Source: Aureispira sp. CCB-QB1 (GTDB taxonomy: Bacteria > Bacteroidota > Bacteroidia > Chitinophagales > Saprospiraceae). From it: a stretch of 64,000 bases of DNA. Of the stretch, positions 1 to 7,235 are shown piece by piece. The notes under the pieces were generated by a model. It saw nothing but the letters and a program-made list of their open reading frames with translations, did not search any database and had not been told where the DNA came from. Position numbers and translations under genes: made by a program. The stretch's first letter is position 1. Each line of letters starts with the position of its first letter. Where the stretch lies: NCBI RefSeq assembly GCF_000724545.1, contig NZ_JHBV01000008.1:124001-188000 (forward strand). The letters run 5' to 3'.

Positions 1-1
1 C

Positions 2-1063
2 GCCAAATTAAAGGCGGACAACAAAAATGCTGGTGTTCTAGCATTAGAATCTTTTTCAAAAGCTTGGGATCTTGAAGCAGAAAAGCTAAAAACTAAAGGT
101 AAAGATATTTCTAAAATTCCTGGAAAATCAGATTTTCAATCAGGTTTTGAAGGGGCGTGCCGTGCTTTGTACAACGGTGGAGCAGATGCTTATAACGCAG
201 AAGATTATCAATTGGCTTACGAATCTTTTACAGGAATTCTAACAATTCGCCCTAAAACTGCTAAGGGATTAGCTAAAAAGCCTGTAAGCTTAGTTACTGC
301 TAGCAAAATTGATATGGAAAAAGAAGCTGCTAGGTTAGGAGGAATGTCTGCTATTCAACTAGGCAAACCTAAAGAAGCAGAATTTTTGTTATTGCCACTT
401 CTTGAAGGTAAAAAAATTGACGAAAAATTAATTCCTACTACTTACAGCATGTTGGCAGGAGCTTGGCAAAAAGCAGGAGATAACAAGAAAGCTAAAGAAG
501 TTTTGTCTAAAGCTAGAAAAGAGTATCCTACCAATCAAAGCTTACTGATTGCTGAAATCAATATCGCTTTGTCTGAAGGAAAACTACAAGAATTGGAAGG
601 GAAGTTGAAGCAAGCAGTTGAAGGTGACAAAGAGAATGTTGAGCTGCATTTCGTGCTTGGGAACGTTTATGATGGCATTTTTAGAGAAAAATTGGAGGCT
701 GGAGACGCTGAAATGGCGAAAGATTTCTTTGACAAAGCTGTCTCTTGGTATAAAAAAGCAGCAGAAATAGACCCTAAGCATTTTAACTCTTCTTATAGCT
801 TAGGAGCACTTCATGTAAATTACTCAAATTCATTCGCAAAAGCAATGAACGAAATTACAAATATGAAGGACCCTAAATTTAAAGAATATCAAGCTCGTTA
901 TAATGAGTTGTTGGATTTAGGCTTAGCACATTTGCAAACTGCTGAAGAGATTAACCCAGATGATTTGGGTGTTGCTATAGCTCTAAAGGAAGTTTATAGC
1001 CGCAAAGATGATGAAGCTAATTACCTTAAATACAAAGCAAAAGTTGAAAAATTGAAAAAATAA
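2..1063 (+). CDS. TPR-repeat protein, 5' end outside window
   Basis: The reading frame is open from base 2, so the true start lies left of the window; the first internal start-like codon (TTG at 167) is not the real one. The visible 353 residues are helical, rich in Lys, Ala and Glu, with several TPR-like units (A..L..A....P....); examples lie near the middle and at the end around 'AAEIDPKHF' and 'TAEEINPDDLG'. TPRs are protein-interaction scaffolds. No signal peptide can be judged because the N-terminus is missing. The gene is the last before the integrated element and is followed by a strong terminator. The exact role is unknown. Confidence 0.8.
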   Translation, partial: AKLKADNKNAGVLALESFSKAWDLEAEKLKTKGKDISKIPGKSDFQSGFEGACRALYNGGADAYNAEDYQLAYESFTGILTIRPKTAKGLAKKPVSLVTASKIDMEKEAARLGGMSAIQLGKPKEAEFLLLPLLEGKKIDEKLIPTTYSMLAGAWQKAGDNKKAKEVLSKARKEYPTNQSLLIAEINIALSEGKLQELEGKLKQAVEGDKENVELHFVLGNVYDGIFREKLEAGDAEMAKDFFDKAVSWYKKAAEIDPKHFNSSYSLGALHVNYSNSFAKAMNEITNMKDPKFKEYQARYNELLDLGLAHLQTAEEINPDDLGVAIALKEVYSRKDDEANYLKYKAKVEKLKK

Positions 1064-1089
1064 AATTGAAAATCTTTTCAATTTCTGAA

Positions 1090-1122
1090 AGCAAACTTGG
1101 ACTCTCCAAGTTTGCTTTTTTT
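1090..1122 (+). terminator. Rho-independent terminator of the TPR gene
   Basis: A 12-bp perfect stem (1090-1101 with 1105-1116) and a 3-base loop are followed by a T run. It lies 26 bp after the TPR gene stop and insulates the element's left end from chromosomal transcription. Confidence 0.9.
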
Positions 1123-1206
1123 ATTGTACTCTTCTCGTCTTGCGGGCAGTCTTTTTATTAGAAAACAAGGAAAAAGGGGATATTGGGTGCAAAAAACGAA
1201 ACTTCT

Positions 1207-1236
1207 ATTTAACATAATATAAATTATAGGCAAAAA
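1207..1236 (-). other. Left attachment site (attL) containing a dif-like XerC/XerD site
   Basis: On the minus strand the 28 bp 1234-1207 reads as XerC-like arm TTTGCCTATAA, 6-bp centre TTTATA and XerD-like arm TTATGTTAAAT. The XerD arm is identical to that of E. coli dif as I know it, the centre differs at one base and the XerC arm matches at 7 of 11. Bases 1211-1236 are repeated exactly at 16746-16771. The intact XerD arm is on the chromosomal side of this junction, as expected if the chromosomal dif was split by integration. Confidence 0.85.
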
Positions 1237-1341
1237 ATGAACGACAGAAAAAGAACACGTATACCAACAGTTTTTGGCACAGCCACAGGAGCCGAAGCTC
1301 TAAAACTTGTCAAACATTTAATCTATGAATTAAAGGGATGA
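1237..1341 (+). CDS. Small basic protein, 34 aa, first gene of the element
   Basis: The ATG lies directly after the 26-bp repeat and its stop overlaps the next gene by ATGA. The product starts MNDRKRTRIPTVFG and ends with a short amphipathic helix. I do not recognise it. The tight coupling to the next gene supports translation. Its promoter must lie across the att site: chromosomal sequence when integrated, the right end of the element when circular. Expression could therefore change on integration (inference). Confidence 0.55.
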   Translation: MNDRKRTRIPTVFGTATGAEALKLVKHLIYELKG

Positions 1342-1652
1342 TAAAGTATTATGATTTTTTAGTTGGGATTCCTGGAGAGAATCCTAAAGAATGGAAACTC
1401 CAAAAGTTAAAACTTGCGGCTATGAGTCCCGAAATGGCTGTTTATACAAGACAATTTTTAAGGGTTGGCAGAAGCCCTAAACGAGACAGAAAATACCATT
1501 TAGGTAAAGACGATGATAATAAATTGAGCCTCGCTTATATGTCTGTCAGAAAGATCATTGAATACGATTTGACAGCGACCAACGGCAATACTAGATACAC
1601 CTTTAAGAAAGTAAATGAATACCGAATTGACAAGAATCTAAAGATAGTTTGA
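1338..1652 (+). CDS. Hypothetical phage protein, 104 aa
   Basis: It starts in an ATGA overlap with the 34-aa ORF and ends just before the next start. The protein is basic and contains 'MSPEMAVYTRQFLRVGRSPKRDRKYH', then a C-terminal half that looks beta-rich. There is no signal peptide or membrane segment. Its place in the first operon of the element suggests an early role in replication or host takeover, but I do not recognise the family. Confidence 0.7.
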   Translation: MIKYYDFLVGIPGENPKEWKLQKLKLAAMSPEMAVYTRQFLRVGRSPKRDRKYHLGKDDDNKLSLAYMSVRKIIEYDLTATNGNTRYTFKKVNEYRIDKNLKIV

Positions 1653-1654
1653 TA

Positions 1655-2218
1655 ATGGAAAAAGCAAGAATACCAAAAGGACTAGCACCATTGGAATTTA
1701 TATTATTCTATTTACATCCATTTCCAAGGAACCAAAAACTAATTAAAAAATCAAATAACAACAAAATGAAAGCAATAGAAGTTAAACCAGACTTTCTTCC
1801 TGCAAACTTGAAAGTAAAATCCGCAAAGTTGGTAAACCAAGACGGTATAGAGAAAATCATTGTAGCAGTAAAAGAAGGCGCAAATGATCTAATACTATCA
1901 TTCACAAATGAAGGCGGTCTATTTGAGCAAATTATTGAGAGCATACACGAAGCAGGCACTCCCCTATACATTCAAGTTGAGGCATTTTTTAATGATTTAT
2001 TTAACCGCTTACCTCGCTTTATCGAGCAAGATAGTATCCGCTATGAATTAGGGCGTTTTCCTGCTCCTGGTAAAGAGCATGATAGAGTTGTTTACCAAGC
2101 TGTAAATCTCAAGGAAATAGCAAAAGACAAATTAATCTTAGTAGAAGTTAAAGCTCCTGCTATGATCCGAGCCAATTCATTAATGCACCAAAAACTAGAG
2201 AATCTAGGATTCTTATAA
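1655..2218 (+). CDS. Hypothetical phage protein, 187 aa
   Basis: The first ATG is 2 bases after the previous stop. A second in-frame ATG at 1766 (MKAIEVKPDF) would give a 150-aa protein and may be the main start, since the intervening residues look unlike a conserved domain. The body alternates beta strands and helices, without membrane segments. It is the third gene of the left operon and is followed by a long structured noncoding region. The family is not recognised. Confidence 0.7.
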   Translation: MEKARIPKGLAPLEFILFYLHPFPRNQKLIKKSNNNKMKAIEVKPDFLPANLKVKSAKLVNQDGIEKIIVAVKEGANDLILSFTNEGGLFEQIIESIHEAGTPLYIQVEAFFNDLFNRLPRFIEQDSIRYELGRFPAPGKEHDRVVYQAVNLKEIAKDKLILVEVKAPAMIRANSLMHQKLENLGFL

Positions 2219-2504
2219 AAACAGGGGTTTACTGTGGGGCGGTTGTCTAGCGTTTTTTTTGGTAATAATTTCCCTAGACACAGCGATACCGCCCCACTTT
2301 TGAATAGTACAGGAAATTTGACTGAGGGCGCTCAGCTCCTGGACAGATCCCGAAGCTCGAGCTGAACCAGGTAAAAAATATAAGTCATTGTAAAATAACT
2401 AATTATATGATTTCAATTGGAAAGAATAAAAAAGAAAGGAAAAGTGCAGAAATAAAAAAAGTGTACTTGAATCGTACACTAAATAGTAAAGAAAGGCTTT
2501 TAAA

Positions 2505-2521
2505 GTAGGTTCGATTCCTAC
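2505..2521 (+). other. tRNA T-arm-like hairpin
   Basis: The sequence is GTAGG-TTCGATT-CCTAC, a 5-bp stem with the 7-base loop typical of tRNA T arms. Bases 2523-2527 (ctatt) can pair with 2482-2486 (aatag) as a short acceptor-like stem. A hairpin at 2460-2480 has a 7-base loop containing GAA, but the spacing and missing D arm rule out a normal tRNA. It may be a tRNA remnant or a tRNA-like structural mimic. Confidence 0.4.
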
Positions 2522-2604
2522 CCTATTACAAGGACAGCAGATTGCTGTAAGCTGACCGAGCAGCTTTAAATATATTCGGATTTTAAACAGATAGATTAAA
2601 ATGA

Positions 2605-2633
2605 TTGACGGCTAAAGCAATCATTATTATAAG
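2605..2633 (+). promoter_or_regulatory. Sigma70-like promoter upstream of the replication gene
   Basis: TTGACG at 2605-2610 and TATAAG at 2628-2633 are spaced by exactly 17 bp, ending 18 bp before the ATG at 2652. The 13-bp word containing the -35 (attgacggctaaa) recurs at 6340-6352 ahead of the structural genes. This is closer to the E. coli consensus than to the usual Bacteroidota TTTG/TAnnTTTG promoter. Confidence 0.5.
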
Positions 2634-2651
2634 ATTAAACGAACTATAAAA

Positions 2652-4175
2652 ATGAAAGACAATTTTATAGAAAGGCTTTCTCATGCCTCAAATATAGGCT
2701 TTTTTCAGATGCTAAACAAGAAAGAGAGTGTTAAAGTTGCTTCTGGTATGCTTGATTTATTCCAACAAAAATGGAATAATCAGAAAGGACACGAAAGAGG
2801 CGGGATTGTATCAAGTACATACGATGTGCTGCACGCTATTTTAGATTGTGTAGGGCCCACAATGGAGGATGTCAGAAAAAAACAACCAGAACTATTTGTA
2901 CAATCAATCTTGGACGAGAAGATATTTGTTTTCATTTATAGGAAAACTCTTATATCCAAAATCAATAAAGGAGGAAAACACATATCAGCAGAATTAAAAC
3001 CCGAAACAATAGGCAATCAGCTCAAAAGATTAATGGAAGCAGGGGTTTTGATAGAAAAAAGAAATTACAACCTTAGAAGGGCAAAAAATGGCGAATTAGA
3101 GAACCCTTTACCCTCCGACTTGAACCCAAAAGGAAGAGGAAAAGTACAATATTTTTTCAATCCCAAAGTACTTGTTTTCAACTCTGCTTTTGACCGCCTA
3201 AAAACGTATTTAAACAATTCTTTTCAGCAATATAGGGTAAACCCTTTCTATTTAAAAAGAAAGCTTAATAAAACAATAATAGATAAACCTACTAATGTGA
3301 ATAATCAAAAGGCTTCGGCTATCGCCGAGAGTGAGTCTAAGACAAGAATAAATAAGGAACTAGGACGCAGATTATCTCAAAAAAACAAAATTTCGCCCCG
3401 CCAATTTGACAGCAAAAAGGAATTTAATACCCATCAATTACTAGAGCTTTGCCGTGCTAGATTGTTTGACGGTCGAGTGTTCACAGATGTAATTGAAAAA
3501 GGATCTCTCCAGGCCATCGAGGACAGAATCAAACAAACTATTGAAGCGGTTGAAGCTTACAATTCTGAAAAGGTCAAAACTTACACGGCTAGAGAGAAGT
3601 ATAAAAATTCTACTCGTAAAGAGTGGATGCTGCGAAAGTATCGGGAAAAACTACCAACCCCATACAGAGCAGCCATTGAAATAATGAGCTTTGCCATTCA
3701 GAAGCAAGAAAAGAACGCCATAAGCAAAGGATACCTTTGCAAGATCAAACGGCACAATAACGACCCAGTACAATTGTTCACCTCAAGTAATTTTGAGTAT
3801 GCTTTGAATTATTCTATCAGCGATTGGCGCAAGATTAATGATAACTTTTTTATCAAACACAAATCTTATTCAGCCTATTGTACAATAGTTGGAATGGTTG
3901 GCAAAATATACACTTACATCCTTGATTTAGCTTATCAAAGCCAAAGCATAGCCCTAGCTTATACTGAAAGTTTACAAGCCTGTGGAAAGCTCCAAACGAA
4001 AATAAATCAAAATACGATTCTCACCGAATCGAACAAGAAGGCCCTCAATGTTTTGATAAAAACAAAATTTGCTCCCCTATTCAGTTCTTTATCTCAAGAA
4101 GAAAAGGAACGCTTGAGAGCAGCCGCCAAAAATAAGGCGCATGGATCCACATACCAAAATACAAAAACTGCTTAA
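2652..4175 (+). CDS. Probable winged-helix replication initiation protein, 507 aa
   Basis: Residues about 60-150 look like a winged helix-turn-helix: predicted helices, then 'KPETIGNQLKRLMEAGVLI' followed by a basic wing. This resembles plasmid and phage initiators of the Rep type. The rest is Lys/Arg-rich and helical. I see no HUH nuclease motif, polymerase motif or Walker A. It has its own promoter and a structured origin-like region upstream, and the next gene begins 2 bases after its stop. The replication role rests on architecture and position only. Confidence 0.55.
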   Translation: MKDNFIERLSHASNIGFFQMLNKKESVKVASGMLDLFQQKWNNQKGHERGGIVSSTYDVLHAILDCVGPTMEDVRKKQPELFVQSILDEKIFVFIYRKTLISKINKGGKHISAELKPETIGNQLKRLMEAGVLIEKRNYNLRRAKNGELENPLPSDLNPKGRGKVQYFFNPKVLVFNSAFDRLKTYLNNSFQQYRVNPFYLKRKLNKTIIDKPTNVNNQKASAIAESESKTRINKELGRRLSQKNKISPRQFDSKKEFNTHQLLELCRARLFDGRVFTDVIEKGSLQAIEDRIKQTIEAVEAYNSEKVKTYTAREKYKNSTRKEWMLRKYREKLPTPYRAAIEIMSFAIQKQEKNAISKGYLCKIKRHNNDPVQLFTSSNFEYALNYSISDWRKINDNFFIKHKSYSAYCTIVGMVGKIYTYILDLAYQSQSIALAYTESLQACGKLQTKINQNTILTESNKKALNVLIKTKFAPLFSSLSQEEKERLRAAAKNKAHGSTYQNTKTA

Positions 4176-4177
4176 TC

Positions 4178-4597
4178 ATGGGAACATTACTAAGGACGAA
4201 ATACTACAACGCAGAAGGAGAAGCTTCTCTTCGTGGAATATCTACCCTAGAGGGAAGTATCACAAAATTTGAGAGAAACCTTAAAAAAAATCTTGGTGCT
4301 TGGGAATATGCTATTATCTACCACAATGGCGAAAAGCTGCACTATTACCACAACAGCACAGGAGTTTTAAAGCTCGACCTCGAGCAATACAAACAACAGC
4401 TCAATAAAAGTAGAATTAACCTTTATTTAGTACCTACACAGGAATACAAAAACAGAACAGGGCAACACCGTTTTAAGCCTGTTTACGGTGCTTCTATTCA
4501 AGATATGCCCAACTATTGTAATGATGATGTATTGAAGGTTATAGCCTATTTGGATAACAAAGTAATTAGAACGTACCAGGATGGAAAATTTCTATAA
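4178..4597 (+). CDS. Hypothetical phage protein, 139 aa
   Basis: It starts 2 bases after the stop of the putative Rep gene and overlaps the next gene by 17 bases, so it is translationally coupled. The product is rich in Tyr, Asn and Lys, with alternating beta and helix and no membrane segment. A run of aromatic and His residues (YHNGEKLHYYHN) is notable, but it does not form a convincing HUH motif with a downstream Tyr. Function unknown, probably replication-linked. Confidence 0.7.
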   Translation: MGTLLRTKYYNAEGEASLRGISTLEGSITKFERNLKKNLGAWEYAIIYHNGEKLHYYHNSTGVLKLDLEQYKQQLNKSRINLYLVPTQEYKNRTGQHRFKPVYGASIQDMPNYCNDDVLKVIAYLDNKVIRTYQDGKFL

Positions 4598-4937
4598 GCT
4601 AGAACAAAAAATAGTAGAGTTTAAATTCTCTATGAAAATAAGTGCAAGCGATTCTTTAGAGCTTGCCAAACTGATATTAAGGTTTACGCACAACTACTGG
4701 GAGCTATCTAATTCAAATATCCCTCATAATGAAAAGTGTGTCTATTATGCCCTAATGTCTGTACTCAAAAAAATACTAGATAAAAAAGACAAAAAGAACT
4801 ATACACTAAAATTAAACGGTTCGGAATACTACGCTTTGAGCAGCGTATTAGAATATTATCATACAAAACTATTAGGGGATCACAAAGAGGCTTACACATG
4901 GATTTTCTCACAAAGATTACTTGAGAAAATGGCATAA
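4581..4937 (+). CDS. Hypothetical phage protein, 118 aa, helical
   Basis: The ATG overlaps the end of the preceding gene. The protein is predicted almost entirely alpha-helical, without a signal or membrane segment. It closes the replication operon; a short imperfect hairpin region lies between it and the next gene. The family is not recognised. Confidence 0.65.
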   Translation: MENFYKLEQKIVEFKFSMKISASDSLELAKLILRFTHNYWELSNSNIPHNEKCVYYALMSVLKKILDKKDKKNYTLKLNGSEYYALSSVLEYYHTKLLGDHKEAYTWIFSQRLLEKMA

Positions 4938-5027
4938 GACAAAAAAAAAGCCTAGCCCCCCGTGAAAGAAAGCTAGACCGAAATTAACCCTTTCGGAAAA
5001 AGATTAATTAATACTAAAAGCAAAACT

Positions 5028-6002
5028 ATGCAAAAGGCAGCAGAAAATAAAATAAAGAGGACTAAAAAAGGAACATTCCTAGTTGGTGAAACTAAAATTA
5101 TAAAAGCGATACCGTCTAAAGAGGAAGAAAATACGTGGTATATAGTAGATGCTTCTACAATAGTCGAACTAGACGAACAAGAGCTTATCAAGGTAAAAGC
5201 AACAGGCTCTGATGAAGAAAAGGTGCTAATAGTTAAGAGGTTTCTTTTACAAGGATTAACCCCCACCCAAATAAGTAAGAAAACTGGTTACAGTAGAACA
5301 ACAGTGTACAGATACAAAGGATTGCTTTCAGAAATGAACGCAAAAAAACGGGAAATGAACACTAAAAGTACGAAAACTTTAAAAAGTGTACTACCTATAT
5401 TCTTGTTTATCAATAACTTTGAGCTAAAATGTACACTAGCCATTATTTTCCTTTTATATGCTCTTTATGTTATTCTAAATAACGCAAAAATAAAGAAACA
5501 GTATGTAAAGCATTGTGAAGAGATTTCAAAGCTAAGATTTCAGTTTACTCTAGCTTGTAATTATTCTTTCAAAAAAGATGCGATTGCCTGTACTTCTGAC
5601 AAAGAAGCTGCGTACTTTAAAAAAGTACTAAGCCACTATCGAAATAAAAGCAGAGAAGTAATTGTATTGCCTCGGAATATAGGAGAACGAAACGATACTT
5701 ATTTTGACCGTAAAGAAGCAGCAAAAAGGCAATATAACTTAAACAACCAACCTAAAATAAGAGAAGGAAAAGAAGCCTTAAATAAATATTGGGAAAAATT
5801 AGAGGAACTCAAACTCTTAGATTACTTCTCTTTTCCAAAAGGTAAAAACTGGCTTGAGTCGAAGTGCTACATTCTTAGTGTAGTCGAGTTTATCCAGGAG
5901 AACCCAGAGCCTAAATCAATAGATAGAGCCAAAGGCAAATATTTGATAGATGCACTCCCTACTTCAACTATAACCCAAGCAGAGCTAGAAGCACTAAATT
6001 AG
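5028..6002 (+). CDS. HTH protein with a central membrane segment, 324 aa
   Basis: Residues 65-100 form a resolvase/transposase-type helix-turn-helix ('LTPTQISKKTGYSRTTVYRYK'). Residues about 120-150 are a strongly hydrophobic membrane segment, followed by a Lys-rich cytosolic domain of about 170 residues. A DNA-binding domain tethered to a membrane is unusual. It may be a membrane-bound regulator or may attach the genome to the membrane during virion assembly. There is no catalytic Ser or Tyr recombinase domain, so it is not an integrase. Confidence 0.6.
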   Translation: MQKAAENKIKRTKKGTFLVGETKIIKAIPSKEEENTWYIVDASTIVELDEQELIKVKATGSDEEKVLIVKRFLLQGLTPTQISKKTGYSRTTVYRYKGLLSEMNAKKREMNTKSTKTLKSVLPIFLFINNFELKCTLAIIFLLYALYVILNNAKIKKQYVKHCEEISKLRFQFTLACNYSFKKDAIACTSDKEAAYFKKVLSHYRNKSREVIVLPRNIGERNDTYFDRKEAAKRQYNLNNQPKIREGKEALNKYWEKLEELKLLDYFSFPKGKNWLESKCYILSVVEFIQENPEPKSIDRAKGKYLIDALPTSTITQAELEALN

Positions 6003-6024
6003 AAAATCCTAAAACTGTAAAGTT

Positions 6025-6264
6025 ATGAAGAAAGAATCCGAACCATTCTTGATTAAGAAAAAAGATATAGTTCATCGGCTTGGCTATTCATCTATGAAAA
6101 TGGTTTACAAAAAGGTGCTAACCAAGGAAATTATAAAAGAGCTTGGTTTTAAGTCTTTGGATGAATTTAAAAAAATAAGAGTATTCAATCTCCACCAATC
6201 AAGAATTATAACAGAGTTTTTAAATGATTTACTGAACGTAGAAAAGATAAAAGAGGGGCAATAG
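6025..6264 (+). CDS. Small hypothetical protein, 79 aa, possible DNA-binding
   Basis: It begins 22 bases after the preceding gene. The product is short, basic and helical ('KKKDIVHRLGYSSMKMVYKK' resembles an HTH of small regulators). Its stop codon lies inside the terminator hairpin that ends this operon. The role is unknown; a transcription regulator is plausible. Confidence 0.6.
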   Translation: MKKESEPFLIKKKDIVHRLGYSSMKMVYKKVLTKEIIKELGFKSLDEFKKIRVFNLHQSRIITEFLNDLLNVEKIKEGQ

Positions 6265-6276
6265 TCCCTCTTTTTA
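6252..6276 (+). terminator. Terminator ending the left operon of the element
   Basis: The stem agaggg/ccctct (6252-6257 with 6266-6271) is followed by a T run, overlapping the stop codon of the 79-aa gene. It separates the replication genes from the structural genes. Confidence 0.75.
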
Positions 6277-6503
6277 TTAATATACTCTACTCATAATAGA
6301 GTCTTATTTGCTTCAAAAATGCCTCAAAAATGCTCCATAATTGACGGCTAAATGTTAAAGTTTTGCTTGCTTTCCTTTATCGTGCCTTTATCTTTCCCTT
6401 ATCTTTCCCTTATCTCGCAATCTCAAAAATTCGGCTTGTTTTTCTCAGATGTATAGTTTTTATTTATAGTCTTTATTCGATTTTAAAACCAAAAATAAAA
6501 GCT

Positions 6504-6680
6504 ATGCTATGTTTTAGTATCAAAGTTAAAAATGCAGATATAGGAGATTCTGAGAACCCCCTAGAAATTGATTTAAACGAAGTGTTTGGCGGTGTTGTTA
6601 ATGATATTGCTTCCGTGACAACGGTAAAACTAGACGACGTTTATAGTATTATGACGTTTACGGGTACTGTCGCCCCATAA
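6504..6680 (+). CDS. Small acidic phage protein, 58 aa
   Basis: I choose the ATG at 6504 (MLCFSIKVKNADIG). A longer frame from 6363 adds an N-terminal stretch that looks like translated intergenic sequence. The product is acidic and beta-prone, with no membrane segment. It lies alone between a repeated 13-bp promoter-like word (6340-6352) and a 15-bp hairpin (6690-6723), as expected of a separately and strongly expressed gene. Function unknown; a small structural or scaffold protein is possible. Confidence 0.55.
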   Translation: MLCFSIKVKNADIGDSENPLEIDLNEVFGGVVNDIASVTTVKLDDVYSIMTFTGTVAP

Positions 6681-6689
6681 TTTCACCAA

Positions 6690-6727
6690 ACAGCAACTAT
6701 TGAGAACTCTCAATAGTTGCTGTCTTA
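6690..6727 (+). terminator. Strong hairpin after the 58-aa gene
   Basis: A perfect 15-bp stem (6690-6704 with 6709-6723) with a 4-base loop is followed by a weak T-rich tail. It ends just before the ATG at 6738, so it may be a terminator or an attenuator that lowers expression of the downstream structural genes. Confidence 0.75.
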
Positions 6728-6737
6728 TTTTACAACT

Positions 6738-7235
6738 ATGGCAAAAGCAAAGGATATATTAATTGGAGGTTTGGCTCTCGCTGGTGGCGTAACACTAGCA
6801 AAGGGAGCTATTGAATACGGTCTAAATAGAACGATTGAAAACATTACCTATACGCTAGGGCGGGCGACTGTAAGTTTGGCTAGAATTGGTAGTGGTATTG
6901 TTGAAATAAAACTACCCGTGTTCATATTGAATGAAAACGAATTTAGTATCAAAATAGATAAGTTTCTTGGAGCTGTGGCGTATGGCTCTGTTCCCTTGGG
7001 GGATATACTGATCCCTGATGAATTTACATTGATTTCAGGTGAAAGCATTGCGATAAATTTATTTTTTGATGTCAATATTTCAAGCACGGTGCAAGGGGTG
7101 TTTTTATCTGCTCAAAATGGCGGTTTCGGTGCTGTACTAGACAAAATTTATCTCAAGGGAGATTTGTTTGTTTTGGGTGGCTCTTTCTTCGGTCAAGTCA
7201 AAATTCCCATTGAAACGACAATAAAAATTATATGA
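6738..7235 (+). CDS. Membrane-anchored beta-rich structural protein candidate, 165 aa
   Basis: I choose the ATG at 6738 (MAKAKDILIGG) because an earlier in-frame start falls inside the hairpin. Residues about 6-25 form a Gly/Ala/Leu-rich membrane segment. The rest is almost all beta strand ('VEIKLPVFILNENEFSIKI'), like LEA2-type or virion beta-sandwich proteins. It overlaps the next gene by 4 bases (ATGA). It is probably a virion membrane-associated protein; this is inferred from context. Confidence 0.6.
   Translation: MAKAKDILIGGLALAGGVTLAKGAIEYGLNRTIENITYTLGRATVSLARIGSGIVEIKLPVFILNENEFSIKIDKFLGAVAYGSVPLGDILIPDEFTLISGESIAINLFFDVNISSTVQGVFLSAQNGGFGAVLDKIYLKGDLFVLGGSFFGQVKIPIETTIKII

Larger units (their letters stand above)
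2219..2651 (+). other. 433-bp noncoding, highly structured region; candidate origin or regulatory RNA
   Basis: No gene is visible. The region holds a long bulged hairpin (10 bp 2234-2243/2288-2297 plus 7 bp 2244-2250/2274-2280, with an 8-T run in the loop). It also holds a short hairpin at 2322-2335 (ctgag/ctcag), two stems that would form a pseudoknot (2333-2338 with 2360-2365; 2338-2342 with 2367-2371), a 7-bp inverted repeat at 2460-2480, a tRNA T-arm-like hairpin at 2505-2521 and a promoter at 2605-2633. It sits just upstream of the putative replication gene, a usual place for a phage or plasmid origin. Confidence 0.55.

Noticed and set aside
2460-2530. A possible complete tRNA gene around the T-arm-like hairpin
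   Set aside because: The T arm is good, but there is no D arm, the acceptor stem is only about 5 bp, and the spacing between the putative anticodon stem and T arm is too long, so I keep it only as a tRNA-like structure.
3493-3684. A plus-strand 63-aa frame inside the Rep gene
   Set aside because: It lies fully inside the better-supported 507-aa gene, with no own signals.
2652-4175. A rolling-circle HUH replication protein
   Set aside because: I could not find an HxH (HUH) motif together with a catalytic Tyr motif at suitable spacing in this protein or in the next one.
5028-6002. A serine recombinase or transposase, from its HTH resembling resolvases
   Set aside because: No catalytic Ser domain precedes the HTH and the C-terminal part has no DDE or Tyr recombinase motif; a membrane segment follows instead.
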